From Rotaria socialis (taxonomy: Eukaryota; Rotifera; Eurotatoria; Philodinida; Philodinidae), in assembly GCA_905331475.1 (NCBI GenBank), contig CAJNYU010002277.1, forward strand, positions 1-64,000: a DNA stretch of 64,000 bases. The letters are read 5' to 3'. The notes beneath the pieces were generated by a model. It was not told where the DNA came from, did not search any database, and saw nothing but the letters and a program-made list of their open reading frames with translations. Positions 1 to 12,107 of the stretch are shown here, one piece after another. The position numbers were made by a program, and so were the translations under genes. Every line of letters starts with the position of its first letter. The first letter of the stretch is position 1.

Positions 1-477
1 TGCAGGTCAAGCGCATAAAATAAAACTTCAACTAGAGTAAAAACGTAATAAATTTTCTCGTGTATCTAAATTTCAACAGATTGAATTAAGAACATGACTG
101 ATGAGTGAAAGACTTCAACTGTTGGGTCTTTACTATACATCAGAATGTTGACGTGTGCATTGATGATGAATATATCAATTAGGATTTAAGTTGATCTGCA
201 TGTGTAGTTCATTCATTCAATTAGCGTAGAAAATATTGCCTACATTCTTAAAACCACTCTCACACATCTATCACATCCTTAAGCATAATCACAAGCATTC
301 ATTTACCCAAACGCCACAAGTCAATATACTAACACCCACATCCACAGATAACTGTAAATTTGGCTCAACAGCATCAGGATAGTACAATAAAATTTCTCAA
401 GTTCGAATATGCTCTTCACCGAAATAGAAAAAAGATTTAACAATTAAAATAAGTTCGCAAAAAGTTTGTTTCGGGTT
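1..477. other. AT-rich stretch without a gene
   Basis: No convincing coding frame, RNA gene or repeat is seen before the inverted-repeat element that begins near 478. Short ORFs here have no recognisable composition or motif. Confidence 0.5.
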
Positions 478-841
478 ACCCTAGTCAACTCTCCCTAGAA
501 GAATCCCCAGGGAGTCCCCTGACAAATCCCCGAGGACTCACGACAGGGAGTTTCTAGGGATTTCGTTCTTTTGCGGGGACTCCATGGGGACTTCCCGGGG
601 AGTTATCTGATCAAAATCGATGAAATATCTAATTACTAATAAATTCTTCTTAATTTTTTAAAAATTAAAAAAATTAAAATTTTTTTTTTATTTTAAAAAA
701 TTTCATCAATTCTCCTCAGAGAAGTCCCCGGGGAGTCCCCTAAATAAAAAGTCCCCGGGGACTCACGACAGGGACTCCCCAGGGATTTCGTTATTTTACG
801 GGGACTCCCCGGGGGGTCGTTGGGGGAGAGTCGATTAGGGT
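478..841. mobile_element. Non-autonomous TIR element (MITE-like) built of two G/C-rich direct repeats
   Basis: The ends are near-perfect inverted repeats: ACCCTAGTCAACTCTCCC at the left and the reverse complement of ACCCTAATCGACTCTCCC at the right (16 of 18 match). Inside are two direct copies of a roughly 110-bp unit (about 497-605 and 712-823) rich in GGGGACTCCCC-type palindromes. They are separated by an AT-only stretch of about 60 bp. There is no coding capacity and no clear target duplication. The superfamily is not assignable. Confidence 0.7.
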
Positions 842-1272
842 CGAAGAAACGTGTTGTCCATAAAGCGTTTAAAGTTCCTTTCTAGCGTTATAAATTGAAA
901 AGAATACGTTTCAAAGCGATCGAAAAAGTGCGCCTTATGTCTAACGAAAATATGTAAACTGAATAAAGCACGCGTTCGAACACACATTTCAGTGAATTAT
1001 TTTCGTGGGCGTAGTGAATAATACTTTTATGGAAGCGAATTTACAATGACAGTGTACTGGATTTCGAATGTTAGACGATTTGGGGAATGAATTACAGTAC
1101 TGTATTTATGATTTCTCATTAGAATACTGCAGTTCTTTTATTTATTGTAACTGAAAAGGGGAGCAAAAAATACAGGATATTATTGATAAATAAAATGAAT
1201 GGAGAGAATTGAGGCGCATAAGTAAGAAGCAGTTGTGATCATTTTAGTCTAATAAAGCATCAAATTGAATAT
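842..1272. other. Intergenic stretch, nothing recognised
   Basis: This is AT-rich sequence between the TIR element and the transporter remnant. I see no supported gene, RNA or repeat. Confidence 0.45.
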
Positions 1273-1400
1273 TCAAGCGACTAAGTTGCGTCCGAAGTAC
1301 CCAATTAGCGCAAGTGTAAGAGTCGTCACGAATCCAGCTTGTGGAATACCGGCGGCACCGCATACACTACAAAATACGACAACATTGGAAAATTATGAAT
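1273..1400 (-). pseudogene. Remnant of an SLC1-type (excitatory amino-acid transporter) exon
   Basis: On the minus strand a short open frame reads ...GAAGIPQAGFVTT... and stops at a TGA (1275-1273). GAAGIPQAG(L/F)VT is the signature hairpin-loop region of Na+/dicarboxylate and glutamate symporters (SLC1/EAAT). The expected continuation (a GLP turn, then the NMDGTALY-type region or the C-terminal helix) is absent, and the residues after the motif diverge before the stop. An extra residue sits before the motif (SVCGAAG where SxGAAG is usual). No flanking exon was found in the next few hundred bases. I read it as a decayed fragment rather than a working exon. A misplaced exon of a gene extending to the left cannot be excluded. 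Confidence 0.55.
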
Positions 1401-1626
1401 ATTACCAGTTTAACATGAGTATTGAAACAACTACTACCATCATTCGTTTTCAAAAACATCCTCGCTCGCGACGTCACAAGAAGAATTTACAGAGGATATA
1501 TTAGCAAAAGATCAGTTTTACAAGAGTGAGAAACACAGATTGTGGATGTTGAAAAGAGTTTACATGGAGGATTCAACTGTGATGAGTCTGCAGTTATTAT
1601 GTCCAAAATGTCTTTATTTGATGATC

Positions 1627-1830
1627 TTACCCCGTAATACTGCCACTACACGAAGGTACAATTTGGCATGCACTGTTGCATATGAGTGTTGTGCAACTAC
1701 TCAATGTTGCTCCAGTGCTAATAGAATAAATACCAGAGCAGTAGCACGCACATGAATATAGACCGTTGGATGAGCCGAAAAGTGCCATCATGACAATGAA
1801 GAGAAAGCCCATCGAAGTAACGGAAGCCAT
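1627..1830 (-). CDS. Small secreted Cys-rich peptide, 67 aa
   Basis: A single-exon frame encodes 67 residues. A clear signal peptide (hydrophobic MGFLFIVMMALFGSSNG region, residues about 7-23) is followed by a short mature part with seven Cys, including CACYC spacing. There is no known fold that I recognise. On the minus strand an AATAAA polyadenylation-like signal lies about 10 nt after the stop, and a TATA-like AT-rich box (TATATTTATAC) lies about 30 nt before the ATG. Both support a compact transcription unit. The stop is preceded by GGGGTAAG, so an alternative in which this is a donor site and the protein continues is possible. Likely an extracellular peptide; function unknown. Confidence 0.5.
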   Translation of the reverse strand: MASVTSMGFLFIVMMALFGSSNGLYSCACYCSGIYSISTGATLSSCTTLICNSACQIVPSCSGSITG

Positions 1831-2394
1831 GCTATTTTTATTCGTCTAGAGTATAAATATAAAATGATTATTTTATGAGATTTTCAGGCAAATAACTCAT
1901 CAATCCGATAACGTAAGAAAAAATCTTTCCAACATACGACTTAAGACACAAACTATGCAAGGATTTATTAATCGGAAAGATTTCCATGAAGGTTTTTGTA
2001 TGACTGGCAAATGCGAAAGGATGCATGAACAAGCGAGCGGCTCGCTATTCTATGGCACTTTTTCATCTAAACTGTGATGCCCATTAACAATCACGAGTTT
2101 TTATACCAAAAAAGAATCCCCCGGTGCTAGCAGAAATTCACAGTTGCTTGAATGATTACTCATACCAGCTGAATTCACATCATCGACCAAATTATAGGAA
2201 ACCTTATATAAACTTTATTACAATAACTCAGCCGCTTATTTCTCCTAAACCGTATATTTATATAACATGCTAACATGCTTCGGGGACTACAGTCTCTTTT
2301 TTTTCTTCTTCTTCTTCTTCGTGCTTGTGTTCTCCCTCTTTTTTTTATTCCGTAACCTTGGATCAGCACATAAATGAGATCCCGAGAAAGATTG

Positions 2395-2455
2395 AGGGTA
2401 TGGGTGTGGGTGTTCGCAAAAAGGAATCTTCATCCACACCCACAGTCACACAGAA
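2395..2455. repeat. Telomere-like hairpin (TGGGTGTGGG ... CCACACCCAC)
   Basis: The left arm carries GGGTATGGGTGTGGGTGT and the right arm CATCCACACCCACAG, separated by about 20 nt. The arms are degenerate copies of TGTGGG, the repeat known from bdelloid telomeres. Similar hairpins recur through this window. Confidence 0.6.
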
Positions 2456-2607
2456 ATTTTCTGAACTTATTTTGTGTAATATTATCTAAAGTGATCGCGT
2501 TTCGGTAAAAGATAATTTTTATTTATACATAAAATTAAAAAATCTGGCGTAGAAGTTTAATTAAATAGCGCCTTCGAATGATCATAAACGTGTAGAATAT
2601 TACGTCT

Positions 2608-2675
2608 CAATCATATGGCTCAATGGTTCTGGCGTTGGGTCAGTAGCACATCGTGTACATATTCGAATCTAACCT
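2608..2675 (+). other. Degenerate tRNA-like sequence with pol III A/B-box resemblance
   Basis: TGGCTCAATGG fits an A box and ATTCGAATC, about 48 nt further on, resembles a B box. The segment between (GGTTCTGGCGTTGGG) resembles a type II tRNA D/anticodon region. The acceptor stem does not pair, so this is at best a pseudo-tRNA or part of a tRNA-derived SINE. Confidence 0.25.
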
Positions 2676-4447
2676 TCATCTTTAAATAATTCCATTCAGA
2701 CTAATCCAGACTGGTCCACTATATGTAGATACCATTGGTTCTATAGTCGCCCCAGATGTCCTTAATTTTCCATCTATAAACCACTTCGGACGGGCGACAG
2801 GGACGCTCGTCGCGACTACTCTTATCAGGTTTCAAGACTACTCGTCAATTAAAGTAGTAGAACGGATACACATGACGGTCAAAAGCTAGCACTAGTCCCA
2901 GACGAGGACTTTTTGAAACAAAGACTAGTCAGGGCGGTCGACACGACTAGAAAAAAGACTCGTCATTTAATTCGTCTTCTTCTCACTTTGGAGAGTTTCC
3001 TTAATGTTTCAACTGGCTTACATCCATATAAATGTTGAACTGATGTGAAAAATACATTTTTTTTAGAACGAGTGCTACTACAGTATCACGCATCTTATTG
3101 ATTTTTATGACGAATTTGAACGAATAGATATAGATACAACTTCAAATGTTACACATTTTCATTGATTTTGGATGAGAGAAAACTTGCATTTCAATTAAAT
3201 ATTTTTGATTCTCAATAGAAAATTTAATGGGAGGCGGTCATTTGCTCGCAGGACAATTGCTTGCGGACGTTGCTCGTGCTGCTAGTCACAGTGAGCAAGA
3301 GCAACTATCCTAAACCCAAGTTAACAGAGTCAATAAATATAACCGAAAAATAGACTTTATTGGCTTGGTAAATGTCCCAGTCTATATTGCCGAAAGCTAC
3401 AATCCATGTCTGTAAAATTTGTCTCACTCATTATATCTAATTGAAATGAGCATTTAACCACAATAGTAATAGCTATATCAAGATCATGTTCATAACTATT
3501 ATCAGCTCAAAATATTTTGAAATGAAAACTAAAAATTAGTCTGTTGTGGATATTATATATGACTAGGAATGCAACTTTAACGATCATTTGTCTTATTGGT
3601 CAAAGTTACATCAATAAACTATATTAAACAGTATAGACCTTCACAGTGGTATGAATTTCGGGGAATAAGAAATTGTCATGCTCTATTTAGACAACTTATC
3701 TATTTTGAATTTTGCACGTTGAACAAGAGTTCGCTACTCTGAAATTTATTGTTCAGTAATTTTGTGAAACTCGATCTGAAAGGAGTGTTGAAGTGTATAG
3801 AGTAGAAATTTGGACCCATCTCCCACCCCGCCCCCAGACCGTTACATAGAAATTAATTATTTTATTATTTTCTCTGTCACGGTCTGTGATTGTTTCTGAA
3901 TTTTTATATTTTGTTTCAATAGACAACTCATGTACTATTTATATCATAAATTTCAAAGAAACCTCTGTAGTTTATGCGATATTGTTTACACGAACTTTAA
4001 ATTATTTGAGTTTGCACAAAAAATACATATGTAGTAATACGAAACAATCATCTTGATATACTTCGACAACATTTTTTGCTGAAAATCACATTAGCATATC
4101 TTGTAGTATGAACTAATTGTATACTATCTAAGTTGCCTCCATGAGTTTACTTACATCAACTAATTATATCGTCTATTGCACTTTTAATCCCAGAGGGATG
4201 ACGCTAACAGCTTTTCTGTTTAGAGGCTATATTTAGCTCAATGCTAAAAATATTGAATATTTATCAAACAGTATTTAAGAGAATGATTCCCGATGAAACT
4301 TTCAATTGTGTATTTGTTCTAGTGATAGATTGATAAGAAAGAAGCCCTTTTATTTTACTGTCTCATGATTTATCTAACAATATCATAAGTCCAGTCGTCA
4401 AAAAAAAACGCAAGAATATTGGGTCATATGTGCCACACATTTTTTAT

Positions 4448-5682
4448 TTATTTGTCTGACGATGGAATAAAACCATAGTATCTATCTTGACGTCCCTGCC
4501 ATTTTTGAACAATTCGCGCAGCCTGATCTTCACTAATGGCTTCATCTTCCAACAGATCATAATTTGTTTCAGATATTGTTTCGATGTGTGTGTAAGGAGT
4601 CGAAGTAGCTTTCGATTGTTGCTGAAATAGAATTCTCATTTCTGTCATATCAGGACATTTTGCGTATCCATCTGTAGCAGTCGATGTTAAGGCTCCATTA
4701 GCATTTTTCATTTGTTTTGAACGTATGTTTTTGGAAGAAAACATGTCACGAAGTCGTTTAGATTTGACTTTTTCATCGGCTCCTTCAGCTTCAGCATTGT
4801 TCATTTCACGATCAATATCTGGTAAGGCATCTCGCATTAAGCGATCTAGTGATATTTCCTCACGAACTCCACCAACAATCACTTTTGCTAAAAGTTGAGC
4901 ATTTACCATTGGAACATATTGTCCACCAGTAATATAAGCTAATGCCATAAAAAAATCACGATAAGGAACTAAAAAGAATCGAAAATAATTGAATTTCAAA
5001 ATTCATATAATACCATTGCTGACATACCGATAGATGGTTCGGCACCAACTGAATAGAGTGTGATATGTTTTTCAGCCATATCTCGAACGATTCTTGCTGG
5101 ATCATGACCAGCTGGACATCCATTTGGAAAGGTATCGCCGTTTTGATCGAGTCCATGTGGTGGCGCATCGGATATAAGTATGCAAATTTTAGTAGATTCA
5201 GGACGCCATGATAATTTAAGCACAGCGGCAAGAGCATCAGCAACTGCTTCCGGTAGATCACCACCACCTTCAGCATTGCAATCTTCCAACCAGCTTGTCA
5301 TTTCATCTATGTTGCTAGTTAAGTCATGTACACGTGTAACAAAAGTGGCATCCTAATTAAATAAGGACTCATCAGTGTTATGATCTCTGTTTGTTAACTA
5401 TCACTGACCTGTGGTGGATGATCTCTGTATTCGATAAGTGCCAAACGAATATCACTCTTTTCGTTTGCGACAATTTCTGTGATAATCGAACAAATATTAT
5501 TCTTGGCACTTTGTATGTACGGTGCCATAGAACTAGTGGAGTCAATTGTAAAGACAAGGTCTGAATAAAAATTTTTGTCAATAATTGAACAAAATATTAA
5601 TGAAAGAATTACCGAGAATGGACGAATCATGTTTAGCTAACGCGGGTCGATCAGGTTTTTTAATTTGAAGAGATGTTGTCAT
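4448..5682 (-). CDS. von Willebrand factor A (VWA) domain protein, 355 aa
   Basis: Four exons by inspection: 5682-5613, 5560-5409, 5352-5028, 4968-4448. They are joined at GT...AG introns of about 50-60 nt, and the total of 1068 nt closes to 355 codons plus stop. The VWA domain occupies residues about 24-215. It begins DLVFTIDSTSSM, where D30, T32 and S34 give a MIDAS-like DxTxS. The later strand ICILISDAPPHG and the segment PYRDFFMALAYITGGQYVP resemble VWA domains of the Dictyostelium alpha-kinase VwkA type. No kinase domain follows: the tail (about 140 residues) is charged and probably disordered. There is no signal peptide, so it is likely cytosolic. The start ATG is preceded by an in-frame stop in the leader. 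The exact partner or role is not visible. Confidence 0.85.
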
Positions 5683-7020
5683 TGTAAGATGAGTGTTATT
5701 TACGTCTGTAAAAGAAAAGGACTGCATGATAATACAAGGTAGCCACCTTTTATATACTTTTTGGCCTGTTTTTCATCATTATGTTCGATTTGGCGCAAGT
5801 TTTTCTTTCTTCCTACTGACTCATATCATATAATATGTCAATGGAAAATTATACAATACGACCGAAAGCGGTTTTCTAGTTATCTCACTCTAAAACAAAT
5901 CAAGACACACGAAGTGTATAAGCAAGACGATTCATACATTTAGATAAGATACTTCAAGTATCAACGGATAACCGATTTTAGACACTGGCATGTCTTCATT
6001 TTTCCTGATTGGATCATTTCCACCAGTATAAACTAACGTCTAGAAAAGACAGATCTTATAAAAAAAATGAACAAAGCGGCGCTCTTGAAAAGAAAATTCA
6101 ATTTCAAAATCGAATCAGTATTTTTAGTCTATTGCATGTCTAATTTATTATTCTATATAACCATTTTAGACATGAAACGAGATCTTTAAATACTGAAAAA
6201 AAACTTAACTCAGAAAAAATGTCGCTAGAATCTAAAAAAATAGAATTTTTTAAATTTCTTAACTTTCGATCAGAGTTTACAGTCATTTTTCAGAAGAAAA
6301 TGACTGATATTCGTATGCACGACAACAAGAAGTGTATTGCCTGTTCAACATTTATAAAAGAAAAATAATATTAATATCTAGATGATATAAGGTCTGAAAC
6401 TTTCAGTCTGAAAGTTTAAACATCAAAGAAAAAAATACATTACTATCTTGGTTTTCAAAAAAAATGATTAAACTAACGAAAAAAAATGAACAAAAAGACG
6501 AGAAAGAAAGAAAGTAACTAAATGTAGACGAATGGCTAACCGTAGTGACCACGGGAAGGCTCATGAAATAATTAAGACGCGTTCCCGTATAAGTTACATA
6601 CATGTCTAAAAACAAGGCACATTTCGCGTGTAGTACGTGTCTGAGTAAGACTTAAGACGGATGAAACGTCTCGTAAGATACATGGCGTTTCTTACAGTGA
6701 AAACAATCAAAGGTGTTTCCATTGTCCAACGCACTCACACCCTCCAGATAGTGAACGGATAACAAAGTCTTCTAAATCTGACTATGTGCGACATCTTTAC
6801 TTGTTTCATATAATTTGTGATTATTTTAATGCAATCGGATAATACAATACACTGGTTTCCCGTACACTCATACAGGTAAGAAGCAAGTTTTTCTCTTTTA
6901 CAGTAATCATTTATCTGGTGATGAAAGAGAAGATGACACAGTCCGACATATTCTATTCTATCTAGTAAATCAATAGAGTATCGTTTTATCTTTAGAAGAA
7001 TAGCAACAACGACAATAACA
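5683..7020. other. Intergenic region between divergent VWA and ALDH3 genes
   Basis: This is a 1.3-kb AT-rich spacer that must hold both 5' regions. I see no repeat, RNA gene or coding frame that I can support. Confidence 0.45.
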
Positions 7021-8716
7021 ATGATTGAAACGTCAATAGACAGTATACCCAATATATTTCAAGATCTTCGCGCATCATTTAATGCGGGCAAAACAAAATC
7101 ATTAGCATGGCGTAAAAAACAACTCGAACAATTATTTAAAATGTGTGATGAACAAAAGGAAGTTTTTGCTTCAGCAGCATATGCTGATTTTCATCGACCA
7201 ACTGCAGAAACACTTTTATTTGATTGTGGTGTCGTAAGTTTTACTTTCGTTCTGCAAATTTCTATAGATATCTATCCTTGTTATAGATTCGTAACGAATG
7301 TATTCATGTTCTTAATCATATCGATGAATGGGCACGTGATGAATCTCGTTCAGATTCATTAGCATATGCTACAATGGATAAATATATTCATCCTGAACCA
7401 TTTGGTATTTGTTTAATTATTGGAGCATGGAATTATCCATTTTTGTTAACATTATCACCATTAGTTGGTGCAATAGCTGCTGGTAATTGTGTTGTTCTTA
7501 AGCCATCAGAATTAGCACCGAATTCAGCTGCTATTACTGCAACCATGGTCGAACGTTACCTTGACCCATCCTGTATTCGTGTTGTACTCGGTGCTGTTGA
7601 TCAAACTCAAACATTACTTAAAGGTGACATTAATCATATATTTTATACTGGTTCAACATCAGTTGGTAAACTCATCATGAAAGCAGCCGCAGAAAAAATG
7701 GTACCTGTGATACTTGAATGTGGTGGTAAAAGTCCAGTTTATATTGCTGATGATGCTAATATTGCAGTTACTGCTAAACGTATTGCATGGGGAAAGACAA
7801 TTAATTGTGGGCAAACATGGTAACGTATTTTCAAAATTTATTTAGATTAAAAAAACTAGAGATTCTAATGAATCGTATTATTTTAGTGTTGCACCTGATT
7901 ATATTCTCTGTTCGAAAACAACAGAAAGTCGTCTTATACCAGAGATAGTCAAAGCTTGGCAATCATTTTACACCGACAATCCATCGAATTCTGATTCTTA
8001 TTGTCATATTGTTAATGATCGTCATTTTGAACGTGTAAAAAGATTAATCGATTCAACAAAAGTTGTTTATGGTGGTCAAACAGATGCTAAACAAAACTTT
8101 ATTGAACCAACAATTATGTAAAAAAAAGAAAGAAAGAAAGAAAAAAGTAAATCTAAATTTTTTTTTATTTCTCAGGACAAATGTCAATGGAAACGATAAA
8201 GTCATGCAAGAAGAAATCTTCGGACCCATTCTTCCAATCGTAACAGTGAATAATGAAAATGAAGCTATTGAATTTATTAATGCTCGGCCAAAACCATTAG
8301 CTCTTTATGTATTTACATCGAATAATAATTTAGCTAAAACTATTATTAATTCAACAAGTTCTGGTTCAACTTGTGTCAATGATGTTATCTTTCAAATAGC
8401 TCCACCATGTTTACCATTTGGTGGTGTCGGTGAAAGTGGTATCGGAAATTATCATGGCAAAAATTCATTTGATGCATTCAGTCATTCACGTTCAGTTGCT
8501 TATTCGCCTACATGGGCAGAACGTCTTATTGCTAAACGTAACCCACCGTATACGCAGAAAAAAACAGCTAGCTTAGAATCACTTACAAAGGGTCATAGAA
8601 ATTGGTTACCAATACCTCGACTTGGTTTCTGGTTTTGGGCATTTGCTGCTTTGGCTACAGCAATCGCAACACGTGTCATTACTCGTGGCATCAAAAATAA
8701 CATATGGGACCTTTAA
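7021..8716 (+). CDS. ALDH3A2-like: Fatty aldehyde dehydrogenase, ALDH3 family, C-terminal membrane anchor (505 aa)
   Basis: Four exons: 7021-7233, 7287-7819, 7887-8117, 8176-8716 (1518 nt, 505 aa). The enzyme oxidises medium- and long-chain aldehydes to acids with NAD(P). Visible landmarks are the nucleotide-fold segment KPSELAPNS, the general base in [10 protein letters not shown] (E215) and the nucleophile in GQTC (C249). The TGT codon of C249 is itself split by intron 2. The 34-residue Glu-Cys spacing is that of class 3 ALDHs. EEIFGPILP and [11 protein letters not shown] are further family motifs. The last 30 residues form one hydrophobic segment ([18 protein letters not shown]) with a short charged end, as in ER tail-anchored ALDH3A2, so an ER membrane location is likely. 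Intron 3 contains an (AAAG)n run. Confidence 0.93.
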
Positions 8717-9091
8717 TTTTATTTATTAATTTTTTATCGAAACTATGCCTCTCTTGTCCTCATGAAATTTTTATCTAATTGATACAATTCATAAAAACAA
8801 ATCAGACATGATCAAATTGCACTAAAATTTGCAAAGGGCAAAGTACATAATTCGTTCGTTCTTAAGAGTTTCATAAAAGAAAGATAGTGTATCTGTTTGC
8901 TTTGTCTTTTCAATGAAGGGCTCGTTGACCGGTGGCTCAACCATTTAAATTTTATTTTACTATAGAAGAAGGCAAAATATTATATCATATAAAAATGTAA
9001 TTTATCGCGTCATACCATATGCCATATTTCCCATCCCTCTCTCTCTCTCTTTCTCTCGTTTTTTAATACTGAAATCAGTCGATGATAAAAA
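8717..9091. other. Short intergenic spacer ALDH3 / aminotransferase
   Basis: It holds the ALDH3 3' end and, just before the next gene, a CT-rich microsatellite (about 9037-9057). Nothing else is recognised. Confidence 0.5.
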
Positions 9092-10910
9092 ATGGCTTCT
9101 TCTGCTGTAAACAATAGTAATACTGACGAATATGATTTGGATGCTCAAGAATATTATTCTAAACAAAAAACATTAGAATTACGTGCTATTCATATTCCGT
9201 AAGTTTAGATTGTATTTGTTTTTAGTAGACTTAATTTCTATTCATAGAACTTGTACGGAGCTTTTCTATCGTGAAAATCCACTTAAAATTATTCGATGCA
9301 AAGGAACATATATGTATGATGAATTAGGCAATAAATATTTAGATTGTATTAATAATGTTGCGCAGGGTATTTCAAATCGAAAGTGTTTTCTTCCTATTTA
9401 TTAATATTTTATTTTTCAGTGGGTCATTGTCATCCATATGTGAATAAACAAATCTATAAACAAATGTGTTTATGTGCAACAAACAATCGTTATTTACACG
9501 ATAATACTGTTATTCTTGCTGAGAAAATTTCGAAAACATTACCAAAAGGTCTTGAACAAGTGTTTTATACAAATTCAGCGTAACCGAACAAATTTTTTAT
9601 TCTTTCGAAAAATTTAATTTCCTCTTCGTTTAGATCTGAGGCGAATGATTTAGCCATTCGCTTAGCTCGTGAATATACCGGAGCTTTTGATATTCTTGTA
9701 CTTGATAAGTAAGCTGAGAAAAGTGATTGACACAAACGAAAAGAGAAATTTCTACTTAGTGCCTATCATGGTCATTTAATAAGTGTGGTCGAACTATCTA
9801 CTTATATCTATAAAAGAATGACCAATCATGCAAAAATACCTGAACATGTTCATGTGGTGAGTAAAGATAACGTTTTTGAGGAAGAAAAATTTGTGACAAT
9901 CCAGTAAGTTCTATTTTAGATTCCAACACCTGATGTGTATCGAGGAAAATTTCGCGATATTGATTATAATTATGACGAAGCTAAATTATGTCAATTGTAT
10001 GTTGATGAAATTCGTCGAACTGTGGAAGAAGCTGAAGCTCGTGGTCGTCGTATAGCAATATTTTTTATTGAAACATTACAATCGTGTGGCGGACAAATTA
10101 TTTATCCAAAAGGATACCTTAAAAAAACATTCGAGTAAATAAATTGATTATTTTGTCATTTTCGTTTTCGTTTGAATTATTAGTTACCTTCAATCCAAAG
10201 GTATTTTATGTCTTGCTGATGAAGTACAAACAGGTTTCGGTAGAAGTGGTACACATTTTTGGTCATTTGACTCCTATGAAGAAGGTGTGATTCCTGATTT
10301 TGTTACATTGGGCAAATCGATGGGTAATGGATTTCCTGTTGCTGCATTAGTCACACGTAAAGATATTACGAGTAAATTCGATGAAGATGGTGTGGAATAT
10401 TTTAATACCTATGGTGGTAATCCTGTTAGTTGCCGTGCAGCTATTGCTGTTCTTGAAGTTATTGAAAACGAACATTTACAAGAAAGTGCCTATACAGTTG
10501 GCCTGTATTTTTTGAGTAAATTAAAAGAACTCGAGAAAAAATATACACTTATTGGTGATGTACGCGGTCGAGGACTATTTGTCGGTATTGAAATTGTCAG
10601 CGATCGAGAAAAACGTACACCGGGCATTGAAGAAGCCAAAGAAATCAGACAGAAGTATGCGCTTTTTGTTAAAATTAATTAAGATATTGAATCGATTTAT
10701 TTTAGATTTCGTGAAAACTTCGTAATCATCTCACTTGATGGACCTGATTATAATGTGGTTAAATTTAAATCGTAAAAATATTATTTTTTTCGTTTTTTTT
10801 TTCTCAAAACGAGATCTTTTTCTTTTAGACCGATGACTTTTTCAATAGAAGATGTCGATTATTTTTGTAGTACACTAGAGAAAATACTCAAAGATATGGA
10901 AAAAAAATAA
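9092..10910 (+). CDS. ETNPPL-like: Class III PLP aminotransferase-fold phospho-lyase (ETNPPL/PHYKPL-like), 463 aa
   Basis: Nine exons: 9092-9198, 9248-9366, 9420-9579, 9634-9708, 9760-9856, 9920-10134, 10184-10654, 10706-10771, 10829-10910. They sum to 1392 nt. The fold is that of class III (omega) aminotransferases. The PLP-phosphate loop lies around FYTNSASEAND, the [11 protein letters not shown] motif carries the PLP-contacting Asp, and the Schiff-base lysine is K302 in TLGKSMGNG. Length and the [18 protein letters not shown] and [12 protein letters not shown] segments match the AGXT2L1/AGXT2L2 branch, whose members degrade phosphoethanolamine or phosphohydroxylysine rather than transaminate. 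I cannot tell the two substrates apart. The gene is convergent with PGAP3, about 180 bp apart. Confidence 0.88.
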
Positions 10911-11089
10911 GTAAGAAACATAATCTTTGATGTTTACTGTTCTTTCTTGTTGGTGATGGTTATTCTTTTTTTTTGTCTGTAACTGGGTAAGGAAAATTCA
11001 AAATATGATAAATAAATAGATAATTGTCATACATATTTTGTGTCCTATCACATATTATATCTGACTCTTTTATTTATAAATAAAGTCAA

Positions 11090-12107
11090 TCAATCGAAAT
11101 AACCTAGCAAATATCTCGAATCATCAACAATAAAACGATACCATAAAATAGGTAAAAACATGGTCGAAAGATGCCACAACGAATGTGCATCAATCAGCCA
11201 AAAGATCGGTGGAAAATCAGCTAATTCTAACGCAACAAAAGCCATTGTTAACGCAACGGATAATGCACATCGCCAAACATAAACTTTTCCGGCAAGAAAA
11301 TTCACTACACTCCATAGGAGCCAACATATCACATTGAGAAGACCAATAACAATATTTACTTTCATATTGTAACCAAAATCCATTTTAATAAAAAGTAAAT
11401 AATAAGCATGATAAAGAAAAAAAATGAAGATCGATAACGTTGCCAATTTTGCTAAACGCATATATTTTGTTCGATAGCCAACACGAATAATACAACATGC
11501 AAATTGCGCAAAAACAAGAGAAAGAGCACCGATATAATCAAACGTTTCTGTTAATGGTTTATCACGTGCGTGAAATATAGTTGACCATACCCATGCGTTC
11601 ATCGATATCAAACAGAATATTATCCACATTGAATAAAGTGGATGCAAACCGTATCTGAGCGAACGTCGAAGTACTCGATAGCCAAATATATAATTTGAGA
11701 GTAAATTTAGTATGGAAAATAATGTCGATGCAGGCTCTTGAATACCCAGCAAACGGGTAAATGGCCATTTGCCTAAAATCAAAAATTTTGATCATTTTAT
11801 TTTTGATGGTTCATTTCATACCATGAAATTGTACAATAGGCTCATCTTTGTCTTCCATATTATCAACAGTTTTCCACATACATTCATAGGCACATTCATC
11901 TTGGCAGGACCATTGGAAAATATACTCAAAAAATGTTTGTTTTTCTTGAAAATCTCGTAAACCTAACGATGTACTGCAATTAATTTGCTTGCAATGGTGT
12001 AAACATGCTCGATACAAATAATGATTATCACCCGGCGATGCAAATACAAGTACATTGAATGAAAAATAAAATAGGAAATAGTAGATGAACATTATTTTGT
12101 GTCGCAA
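11090..12107 (-). CDS. PGAP3: GPI-anchor remodelling protein PGAP3/PER1, 322 aa
   Basis: Two exons: 12107-11822 and 11772-11090 (969 nt). Per1/PGAP3 proteins act in the ER/Golgi on the lipid moiety of GPI anchors (removal of an acyl chain during fatty-acid remodelling). The N-terminus has a signal peptide, then a Cys-rich luminal part (YRACLHHCKQINC, CQDECAYECMW) and the family signature FHGKWPF, which is split by the intron. Seven or so membrane helices follow, containing NAWVWSTIFHARD and DFPPIFWLIDAHSLWH, whose conserved Asp/His residues are those of the CREST superfamily of membrane hydrolases. The full family length is kept. It is divergent from SAR1 over a 205-bp shared promoter region. 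Confidence 0.95.

Larger units (their letters stand above)
1831..4447. other. Intergenic 2.6 kb with low-complexity and hairpin sequences
   Basis: No supported gene. It contains a (CTT)n run at about 2297-2320, a telomere-like hairpin at 2395-2455 and a degenerate tRNA-like block at about 2608-2675 (both listed separately). A patch around 2785-2975 is rich in the repeated motif GACTAGTC and its neighbours. The remainder is AT-rich without recognised content. Confidence 0.5.

Noticed and set aside
2608-2675. Functional tRNA gene
   Set aside because: A- and B-box-like motifs exist but the acceptor stem does not pair and the T-arm is degenerate. Kept only as a low-confidence tRNA-like sequence.
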